From positions 1-5,254 of the forward strand of contig CAKRYM010000115.1 of assembly GCA_934427095.1 (NCBI GenBank): DNA of 5,254 bases, given 5' to 3'. The DNA is from an uncultured Bacillota bacterium (lineage in GTDB: Bacteria > Bacillota > Dehalobacteriia > UBA4068). The position numbers were made by a program, and so were the translations under genes. Shown piece after piece: positions 1-4,472 of the stretch (position 1 is the stretch's first letter; each line of letters begins with the position of its first letter). Below the pieces are notes generated by a model, which worked only from the letters and a program-made list of their open reading frames with translations, made no database searches and had not been told where the DNA came from.

Positions 1-434
1 CCGATTTCCGTGATGACTACATCAGCTTGTGTTTTTTCGCCGAGAGAATAAACAAAATCTTTAATTTCATTCGTAACATGGGGAATTACCTGTACCGTAG
101 AACCAAGATATTCCCCTTTGCGTTCTTTGTTGAGTACATTCCAATAAACCTTACCGGTCGTAAGATTAGAAAATTTATTTAAATCTTCATCGATGAACCG
201 CTCATAATGTCCCAGATCTAGGTCTGTCTCTGCTCCGTCTTCCGTGACGTAAACTTCCCCATGCTGATAAGGGCTCATAGTACCAGGATCAACGTTAATG
301 TATGGATCAAGCTTTTGTGCAGCTACTTTCAATCCTCTCGCTTTTAGTAGCCGCCCTAATGAGGCTGCTGTGATCCCCTTTCCTAATCCTGATACAACGC
401 CGCCTGTAACAAAAATATATTTGGTCTGCTTCAT
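1..434 (-). CDS. pyrG: CTP synthase, N-terminal part (cut by window edge)
   Basis: CTP synthase makes CTP from UTP, ATP and glutamine in the cytoplasm, the last step of pyrimidine nucleotide synthesis. Only the first 144 complete codons are present; the family is about 535 residues, so most of the synthetase domain and the whole C-terminal glutaminase domain lie beyond position 1. The visible part is unmistakable: the ATP-binding loop GGVVSGLGKG (residues 11-20), the KLDPYINVDPGTMSP block (41-55), QHGEVYVTEDGAETDLDLGH (57-76, with the metal- and substrate-binding aspartate near 71), and ITEIG at the edge, whose Glu143 matches the conserved Mg-binding glutamate. The start is the ATG 10 nt after a strong AGGAGG. 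The gene diverges from guaA, has its own consensus promoter, and has a leader of roughly 150 nt with a terminator-like hairpin. No frameshift or missing residue is seen. Confidence 0.97.
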   Translation of the reverse strand, partial: MKQTKYIFVTGGVVSGLGKGITAASLGRLLKARGLKVAAQKLDPYINVDPGTMSPYQHGEVYVTEDGAETDLDLGHYERFIDEDLNKFSNLTTGKVYWNVLNKERKGEYLGSTVQVIPHVTNEIKDFVYSLGEKTQADVVITEI

Positions 435-444
435 CTTCCTTTTC

Positions 445-450
445 CCTCCT
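445..450 (-). promoter_or_regulatory. pyrG ribosome binding site
   Basis: A perfect AGGAGG read on the minus strand, 10 nt before the pyrG ATG. It fixes the start codon at 434-432. Confidence 0.85.
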
Positions 451-476
451 TGTCTGCAAAAGCATCCCATGTGGAT

Positions 477-509
477 AGCAGGAGAATTTCGCTTTTCCTC
501 TTCCCTGCT
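477..509 (-). other. second inverted repeat in the pyrG leader
   Basis: AGCAGG (minus strand, 509-504) can pair with CCTGCT (482-477) across a purine-rich loop of 21 nt. It lies between the terminator-like hairpin and the ribosome site, and has no T-run. It may be a folding element of the leader or chance. Confidence 0.25.
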
Positions 510-520
510 GATCTGGTTAG

Positions 521-564
521 AAAAAATGCATGCCGGCTAAAAAAGGGTTTCCCCTATGCCGGCA
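521..564 (-). terminator. terminator-like hairpin in the pyrG leader (candidate attenuator)
   Basis: On the minus strand the outer stem is TGCCGGC (564-558) paired with GCCGGCA (537-531), seven perfect and mostly G-C pairs. Inside it is a second small stem AGGG/CCCT closed by a GAAA tetraloop. Four bases after the outer stem comes a run of six T's (526-521). The structure lies between the predicted pyrG start point (about 581) and the start codon, so it would stop transcription inside the leader rather than end a gene. CTP-sensing attenuation is known for pyrG in Bacillus relatives, but there the transcript begins GGGC, which the predicted start here does not. The hairpin is seen; its regulatory role is inferred. 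Confidence 0.6.
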
Positions 565-587
565 AAAGCGTATATCATAATTAATTG

Positions 588-616
588 ATTATACTTAGGA
601 ATATTGGCTTTGTCAA
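588..616 (-). promoter_or_regulatory. pyrG promoter
   Basis: On the minus strand TTGACA (616-611) is followed after exactly 17 bp by TATAAT (593-588), a full sigma-A consensus. Transcription should start near 581 with A or T and run through the leader hairpin to pyrG. An A/T tract upstream of the -35 could act as an UP element. Confidence 0.85.
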
Positions 617-619
617 TAT

Positions 620-633
620 TTTTTTCGAAAAAA
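620..633. repeat. A/T palindrome between the two divergent -35 boxes
   Basis: TTTTTTCGAAAAAA is a perfect 14-bp palindrome lying between the pyrG -35 (611-616) and the guaA -35 (635-640). It sits where an UP element or a shared operator would be for both promoters. No known regulator motif was recognised in it. Confidence 0.5.
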
Positions 634-634
634 C

Positions 635-662
635 TTGACATGCAGTAAACTCATGGTATAAT
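635..662 (+). promoter_or_regulatory. guaA promoter
   Basis: TTGACA (635-640), a 16-bp spacer, and TATAAT (657-662) form a full sigma-A consensus on the plus strand. Transcription should begin near 668-670, giving a guaA leader of about 80 nt. It is divergent from the equally strong pyrG promoter. Confidence 0.87.
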
Positions 663-679
663 ACGCTACATGAAATAAT

Positions 680-720
680 CCATAAAATAAAAGAATTACG
701 ATATTTTATGGTCATTTTTT
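680..720 (+). terminator. A/T-rich hairpin plus T-run in the guaA leader (candidate attenuator or operator)
   Basis: CCATAAAATA (680-689) and TATTTTATGG (702-711) are perfect 10-bp inverted repeats with a 12-nt loop. TCA and then six T's (715-720) follow. The element begins about 11 nt into the predicted transcript and ends before the guaA ribosome site. The stem has only two G-C pairs, so termination would be weak. As DNA it could instead be a repressor site just downstream of the promoter. The repeat is certain; the function is inferred. Confidence 0.45.
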
Positions 721-737
721 CGTGCAAACATGGAAAA

Positions 738-742
738 AGGAG
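738..742 (+). promoter_or_regulatory. guaA ribosome binding site (decides the start)
   Basis: AGGAG within AAAAAGGAGT lies 8 nt before the ATG at 751. An in-frame ATG at 730 would place this ribosome site inside the coding region and has no such site of its own, so 751 is the better start. Confidence 0.85.
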
Positions 743-750
743 TAACCGAA

Positions 751-2307
751 ATGGGAAAAAGAGAAACCGTACTCGTATTAGATTTCGGTGGTCAATATAA
801 CCAACTTATCGCCAGAAGGGTACGCGAAGCCGGAGTATACTGCGAGGTAAAACCATATACAACCCCACTGGAAATTATCGAAGAAATGTCACCCATTGGG
901 ATGATCTTTACTGGCGGCCCCAATAGCGTATATGAAGAAGGCTCCCCACAAGTTGACGCAAGGATTTTTTCTCTTGGTATTCCTATTCTTGGCATTTGCT
1001 ATGGCTGTCAGCTCATGGCTCATTCCTTGGGGGGAAAAGTATCTGCTGCCGCTGAGGATACCGCCAGAGAATACGGCAAAACAGAAACAATCTTTGATAC
1101 CTCTGTGCCACTATTTAAAGGCCTGCCAGAAAAAAGTATCACCTGGATGAGCCATGGGGATTATATGTCGGATTTACCGGCAAGATTTTCCTTAGTCGCG
1201 CATTCCGCAGCCTGCCCCAATGTTGCTATTGCTGACGTAGAACATAAACTTTATGGTGTACAATTTCACCCAGAAGTCAACCACACGGAATTTGGTAAAG
1301 CCATGATCCAAAATTTCTTGTTGGAAATCTGTCACGCTACCGCAGACTGGACAATGGGGAATTTCTGCAAAGAAACAATTGCTAACTTGAGGAAAGAAAT
1401 CGGTCATGACGGGCGTGTATTGCTTGCGCTTTCCGGTGGTGTAGATTCATCTGTGTTAGCAGCACTCCTTGGACAGGCAATTGGCAACCGGCTAACCTGT
1501 GTTTTTGTTGACCATGGCTTAATGCGTAAGCATGAAGGGGATGAAATTGAAGCGGCTTTTGCCAAATGGGATATCCATTTTGTTCGGGTCAATGCAGAAG
1601 ACCGATTCTTGATTAAGCTGGCTGGTGTTGCTGATCCCCAAGAAAAACGGCATATTATCGGCGCGGAATTTGGTTATGTTTTCCGCGATGAAGCAGATAA
1701 ATTCCAGATTACCTGCAATGATTATCTGGCCCAAGGCACCATTTATCCGGATGTGATCGAATCAGGCGAAGGTGATGCAGAAGTGATCAAAAGCCATCAT
1801 AACCGATTGCTTCCTCCTGAAGTCGTTGCCAGATTCAAAGGCGTTCTTGAACCATTGAGCCTGCTCTTTAAAGATGAAGTCCGCGCCCTTGGTCGGGAAC
1901 TCGGTCTCCCGGAATCCGTGGTAGCTCGGCAGCCTTTCCCTGGGCCAGGGCTAGCTATTCGTATTATCGGCGATATCACAAAAGAAAAAGCCGATACCTT
2001 GCGAGAAGCTGACGCTATTCTCCGGGAAGAAATTGCCACAGCGGGTATGGATACTTTGCTTAGCCAATATTTTGCGGTATTAACAAACGTTCGCTCCGTG
2101 GGCGTGATGGGAGATGGTCGAACCTATGACTATGCCTTGGCGATTCGAGCTGTTAAAACGGATGATTTTATGACCGCCGAATGGGCAAGAATTCCTTACG
2201 ACCTCCTAGATCGTATTTCCACCCGTATCGTCAACGAGGTCAAGGGCATCAACCGCATCGTCTACGACATCACCAGCAAACCCCCGGCAACGGTGGAGTG
2301 GGAATAA
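751..2307 (+). CDS. guaA: GMP synthase (glutamine-hydrolysing)
   Basis: GuaA converts XMP to GMP using ATP and the ammonia freed from glutamine, in the cytoplasm, as the last step of de novo guanine nucleotide synthesis. At 518 residues it is full length. The N-terminal class I glutaminase domain (about 1-195) has the nucleophile Cys83 in GICYGCQLM and the His173/Glu175 pair in VQFHPEV. The ATP pyrophosphatase domain carries the PP-loop SGGVDSS (228-234) and IKSHHN (346-351). The C-terminal dimerisation part has RQPFPGPGLAIR (393-404), GVMGDGRTYDY (451-461) and the near-invariant end ITSKPPATVEWE. The stretch after IKSHHN reads RLLPPEVVARF, where most GuaA proteins have a VGGLP-type loop. The start at 751 is chosen over 730 for its ribosome site. 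The gene has its own promoter and a leader hairpin, and is divergent from pyrG. Confidence 0.97.
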   Translation: MGKRETVLVLDFGGQYNQLIARRVREAGVYCEVKPYTTPLEIIEEMSPIGMIFTGGPNSVYEEGSPQVDARIFSLGIPILGICYGCQLMAHSLGGKVSAAAEDTAREYGKTETIFDTSVPLFKGLPEKSITWMSHGDYMSDLPARFSLVAHSAACPNVAIADVEHKLYGVQFHPEVNHTEFGKAMIQNFLLEICHATADWTMGNFCKETIANLRKEIGHDGRVLLALSGGVDSSVLAALLGQAIGNRLTCVFVDHGLMRKHEGDEIEAAFAKWDIHFVRVNAEDRFLIKLAGVADPQEKRHIIGAEFGYVFRDEADKFQITCNDYLAQGTIYPDVIESGEGDAEVIKSHHNRLLPPEVVARFKGVLEPLSLLFKDEVRALGRELGLPESVVARQPFPGPGLAIRIIGDITKEKADTLREADAILREEIATAGMDTLLSQYFAVLTNVRSVGVMGDGRTYDYALAIRAVKTDDFMTAEWARIPYDLLDRISTRIVNEVKGINRIVYDITSKPPATVEWE

Positions 2308-2340
2308 ACAAAAAACTTTGCAAAAGTAGGAAGAGCTTTG

Positions 2341-2368
2341 AAAAAACATTAAGCGTAGACGTTTATGT
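2341..2368 (-). terminator. weak terminator-like hairpin between guaA and the phosphorylase gene
   Basis: The segment 2346-2368 folds into ACA-TAAGCG-TAGA-CGTTTA-TGT with one bulged base. Read on the minus strand it is followed at once by six T's (2346-2341), so it suits the end of the phosphorylase transcript, though that strand has an A-C mismatch in the stem. On the plus strand the stem is better (G-U pair) but there is no T-run for guaA. No stronger terminator was seen in the roughly 100 bp between the two converging genes. Confidence 0.4.
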
Positions 2369-2408
2369 GCATATTGATGGGAGATAAAAAGTGATCAGGA
2401 TAGGACGC

Positions 2409-3191
2409 TTATAAGGCCATACCACATTCGAAAGCAAGCAGCATGTATTTTTCGGCATTGCTAAGTCCATATAAAGGCAAATCCCGAATATCCCATTTAT
2501 CAGAACTTAAGCTATCAGCTGCAAATAAGAACTGAATAAATGGGATATTCCTATATTTTGCGGCAGCAAGCATTGCGGCGCACTCCATTTCCACAGCAAT
2601 GCAGCCATTTTGTTTTCTCTCCTCAATAAGAGGGATCGTTTCTCTGTAAATAGCATCTGATGTCCATGTTTTGCCTTCTACATAAGAATAACCGTGGGTT
2701 TTAAGCACTTTTTCTAATATTTGAATGGAATGTGGGTCTGCTTCAATTTCTGCAGACGGCGCTATGTAGTGGTAACTGGTGCCCTCATCACGAATTGCTG
2801 AAACGGGCACAATGATTTTGTCTTTAGTCTTGTCGTCGTCTAGCGCGCCACAGGAACCAAACAAAACGAATTTTTTTGCGCCCATGGCGACAATTTCTTC
2901 AAACCCGACGACGCAGGCCGGAGCCCCGACCCGTGACAAATAGAAAGCAATCTCTGTGTTTTGATAATGGATTTTGTATACAGGTATTCTACCATTTGCG
3001 GTATACAACTCCGCTATCTTTTCTACATTTTCCAAGGAAGAAAAGGTTTGGATAATATTTTCTGAAAATGTAGAAACACATATTTCAGGAAAATTATCGA
3101 TCTTTTTTGTTGTATCCCATGGGTTAAATAACGTTGGTTCAGAAATTTCTGTTTTTTGAAATACTGTAAAATGGCGTTTTGTCTGTGTCAT
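2409..3191 (-). CDS. nucleoside phosphorylase (PNP/uridine phosphorylase family)
   Basis: This is a 260-residue member of the trimeric/hexameric nucleoside phosphorylase superfamily, which splits nucleosides with phosphate into a free base and ribose 1-phosphate in salvage. Evidence: SRVGAPA (86-92), the core glycine motif FGSCGAL (111-117), RDEGTSYHY (134-142), WTSDAIYRET (176-185), the ribose-binding VEMECAAM (200-207, Met202 and Glu203 in the usual places), and an Asp in AADS (226) where the family's base-protonating residue lies. The motif style is closer to uridine phosphorylase-like proteins than to DeoD, but the base specificity cannot be read from the sequence, so no symbol is given. 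The start at 3191 is chosen because GAGGTG lies 6 nt before it; an ATG at 3224 would add 11 residues but has no ribosome site. It converges on guaA, appears to be a single-gene unit, and is plausibly linked to nucleotide salvage. Confidence 0.88.
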   Translation of the reverse strand: MTQTKRHFTVFQKTEISEPTLFNPWDTTKKIDNFPEICVSTFSENIIQTFSSLENVEKIAELYTANGRIPVYKIHYQNTEIAFYLSRVGAPACVVGFEEIVAMGAKKFVLFGSCGALDDDKTKDKIIVPVSAIRDEGTSYHYIAPSAEIEADPHSIQILEKVLKTHGYSYVEGKTWTSDAIYRETIPLIEERKQNGCIAVEMECAAMLAAAKYRNIPFIQFLFAADSLSSDKWDIRDLPLYGLSNAEKYMLLAFECGMAL

Positions 3192-3197
3192 TTTCTT

Positions 3198-3203
3198 CAC
3201 CTC
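3198..3203 (-). promoter_or_regulatory. ribosome binding site of the nucleoside phosphorylase (decides the start)
   Basis: GAGGTG on the minus strand, 6 nt upstream of the ATG at 3191-3189. It supports this start over the upstream in-frame ATG at 3224. Confidence 0.75.
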
Positions 3204-3211
3204 ATATAGAG

Positions 3212-3240
3212 AGTATATCATCATTGTTCAAGGAATCCAA
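3212..3240 (-). promoter_or_regulatory. possible nucleoside phosphorylase promoter
   Basis: On the minus strand TTGGAT (3240-3235), 17 bp, then TATACT (3217-3212). The -10 matches five of six consensus bases and the -35 only three. Spacing to the gene leaves a very short leader of about 15 nt that still holds the ribosome site. Confidence 0.45.
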
Positions 3241-3285
3241 GCGCCCTACGAATGGGCAATGGTTGTCCGGTCACTATTTCAGCTT

Positions 3286-3309
3286 ATAGAAAGGAAAATA
3301 GAAAGGAAA
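3286..3309. repeat. exact 12-bp tandem repeat
   Basis: ATAGAAAGGAAA occurs twice head to tail (3286-3297 and 3298-3309), followed by AGAAAG. It is purine-rich and non-coding, between the phosphorylase promoter and the ABC ATPase relic. It is probably a slippage product. Confidence 0.8.
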
Positions 3310-3406
3310 AGAAAGCCACGTAATCTAATCATGCGTAACATATATAAAGGTAGGGCCCAAGGTTTTATGTAATTTGCTAATTTGCTCACCCATTTCCGTT
3401 CTAGAT

Positions 3407-3424
3407 GTTAAGAGGCATCTTAAC
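3407..3424. repeat. short hairpin inside the ABC ATPase relic
   Basis: GTTAAGA and TCTTAAC are perfect 7-bp inverted repeats around GGCA. An overlapping pair AGATG/CATCT (3403-3420) offers an alternative fold. It lies in decayed coding sequence just upstream of the pan promoter, so it could be an operator or chance. Confidence 0.35.
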
Positions 3425-3434
3425 CAAATTATCC

Positions 3435-3463
3435 TTTACATTCTCTTTCTGTGGTGATAAAAT
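3435..3463 (+). promoter_or_regulatory. probable promoter of the pantothenate operon
   Basis: TTTACA (3435-3440), a 17-bp spacer and TAAAAT (3458-3463) each match five of six sigma-A consensus bases on the plus strand. Transcription would start near 3470, leaving a leader of about 144 nt before the first gene at 3614. No better plus-strand promoter was seen nearer the gene. It overlaps the end of the ABC ATPase relic. Confidence 0.55.
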
Positions 3464-3470
3464 TCATCAC
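3454..3470. promoter_or_regulatory. operator-like palindrome over the pan -10 box
   Basis: GTGATAAAATTCATCAC is a 17-bp near-palindrome (seven of eight base pairs match around the centre) that covers the TAAAAT -10 box and the likely start point. A repressor bound here would block the promoter. It also falls in the relic's signature region, so chance is possible. No regulator family was recognised. Confidence 0.4.
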
Positions 3471-3613
3471 GTAGCGGTTGTGTCGTTTTCCGTATCTTTC
3501 AAGGGGATTATATCCTGACCCATTTTGAAAACTGCACCGGGATAATTCTTGATTACTCCACGCCCGGAACCAGAAAACATCGCGTCGCCTACAGGGAAAG
3601 GCAAGGTAATATC
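3471..3613 (+). other. leader region of the pan operon, no gene supported
   Basis: The frame of the downstream gene stays open from 3461 to its ATG (51 codons) but has no ATG, GTG or TTG start, so it is not taken as part of the protein. The opposite strand is also open for about 54 codons. A stretch near 3515-3538 (TGACCCATTTTGAAAACTGC) resembles, from memory, IS21-type terminal repeats. No riboswitch was recognised. Confidence 0.35.
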
Positions 3614-4471
3614 ATGAAAATTGGTTTCATTGGCGCAGGTAAGGTTGGCTTCTCACTAGGTAAATTTTTTGTCCAAGGTGGAATTCCAGTGACCGGCTAT
3701 TGGAGCAGGCATAAAGAATCCACAAAAGAAGCGGCGTTGTTTACCAGCACAACACCATACGATACGTTAATGGCATTGGTTCATGACAGTGATGCACTCT
3801 TTCTCACGGTACCGGATGGAATTATCTCCCCTGTTTTTCAAACATTAATGGAGTTTGATCTTTCAGGAAAACAAATTTGCCATTGCAGCGGTGCTATCAC
3901 CGCTAAAGAGGCCTTTCCGAACATTCAAAAGACCGGCGCTCATGGTTATTCGATCCATCCGCTTTTCCCCATTAGCAACAAATATGAGGCTTACAGGGAA
4001 TTGTCGGGGGCTTTTTTTTGTATAGAAGGAGACGGTCCCCATCTTCAGCAATGGCAGGAACGTATCTCTGCTTTAGGCCCCACAGTGCATATCATCTCTG
4101 GAGAAGCCAAAACCCGTTACCATGCCGCCTGTGCCATTGCTAGCAATTTGGTGTGTGCCCTGGTACAAGAAAGTATAGAATTGCTAGAGACCTGCGGCTT
4201 CTCTACCGTTGATGCTCTGCAAGCCATTTCTCCGTTGATGAAAAGTAATTTGGATCATCTGTTGACCAATGGACCTGTGACAGCCTTAACCGGGCCGGTG
4301 GAACGATGCGATACAGAGACGGTCAAAAAGCACCTAGAATGCTTTACCCTGGCAGAAGAACGAGAGATGTATCGAGTGGTCTCTAAAAAGTTGATCGAAA
4401 TTGCCCAACGCAAACATCCACAGCGCAGTTATACCCAGATGGAAAACTTATTAATGAAGGAGTTTGAATAA
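3614..4471 (+). CDS. panG: Rossmann/DUF2520 protein, probable ketopantoate reductase (PanG type)
   Basis: A 285-residue cytoplasmic protein. It starts with a nucleotide-binding Rossmann fold: KIGFIGAGKVG (2-12) carries the GxGxxG loop, and VPDGII (66-71), HCSGA (90-94) and YSIHPLFP (112-119) follow as in NAD(P)H-dependent reductases of this group. The C-terminal half is the all-helical DUF2520 domain, with YHAACAIASNLV (169-180) and TALTGPVERCD (223-233). Proteins of this type next to panB are typical of clostridia, and the PanG family has been reported to reduce ketopantoate to pantoate where the usual PanE is absent. That role fits the position 1 nt before panB, which makes ketopantoate. 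The ATG at 3614 places the Rossmann loop correctly; the ribosome site (AAGG, 7 nt upstream) is moderate. The domain call is firm; the reaction is inferred from family and context. Confidence 0.85.
   Translation: MKIGFIGAGKVGFSLGKFFVQGGIPVTGYWSRHKESTKEAALFTSTTPYDTLMALVHDSDALFLTVPDGIISPVFQTLMEFDLSGKQICHCSGAITAKEAFPNIQKTGAHGYSIHPLFPISNKYEAYRELSGAFFCIEGDGPHLQQWQERISALGPTVHIISGEAKTRYHAACAIASNLVCALVQESIELLETCGFSTVDALQAISPLMKSNLDHLLTNGPVTALTGPVERCDTETVKKHLECFTLAEEREMYRVVSKKLIEIAQRKHPQRSYTQMENLLMKEFE
4457..4462 (+). promoter_or_regulatory. panB ribosome binding site
   Basis: AAGGAG inside the last codons of the preceding gene, 10 nt before the panB ATG at 4473. The overlap of signal and coding sequence suggests translational coupling. 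Confidence 0.75.
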
Positions 4472-4472
4472 C

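Larger units (their letters stand above)
3325..3468 (-). pseudogene. decayed fragment of a sugar-type ABC transporter ATPase (UgpC/MalK/MsmX family)
   Basis: Read on the minus strand, codons 3435-3325 include SRTEMGEQISKLHK followed by TLG-P-TFIYVTHD and then TAG. This matches the segment after the Walker B motif in UgpC/MalK/MsmX ATPases, usually like LRxEMRxEIxKLHxxLxxTFIYVTHDQxEA, ending in the switch histidine. TAG stands where the usual Gln (CAG) follows THD. Further upstream DEFYHHRKRM (3468-3439) resembles the signature region xELSGGQRQRV with changes. ATG-CCT-CTT-AAC (3418-3407), in another frame, resembles the DEPLSN loop with bases lost. Stop codons, frame changes and missing pieces show it is not functional. 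The intact protein would be about 360-370 residues. The THD block is a confident match; the upstream parts are less certain. No partner transporter genes are in the window. Confidence 0.7.

Noticed and set aside
298..540. An 80-codon plus-strand reading frame
   Set aside because: It lies antisense to pyrG and its leader, has no ribosome site and no recognisable protein features.
730..750. Upstream in-frame ATG giving guaA seven extra residues
   Set aside because: The AGGAG ribosome site would lie inside this extension; the ATG at 751 has ideal spacing and gives the usual GuaA N-terminus.
663..750. Purine riboswitch or T-box in the guaA leader
   Set aside because: The leader is only about 80 nt and shows one simple hairpin; none of the conserved core sequences of either class is present.
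1192..2039. Several minus-strand reading frames inside guaA
   Set aside because: They are shadows of a firmly identified gene and lack ribosome sites.
2181..2387. Plus-strand reading frame overlapping the guaA end
   Set aside because: It is out of frame with guaA, low-complexity basic sequence, and has no start signal.
3220..3285. A 20-codon minus-strand frame reading like AEIVTGQPLPIRRALG
   Set aside because: Too short, stop on both sides, no family recognised; no link to the ABC ATPase tail could be shown.
3370..3385. Tandem TAATTTGC repeat
   Set aside because: It is explained by the codons of QISKL in the ABC ATPase relic.
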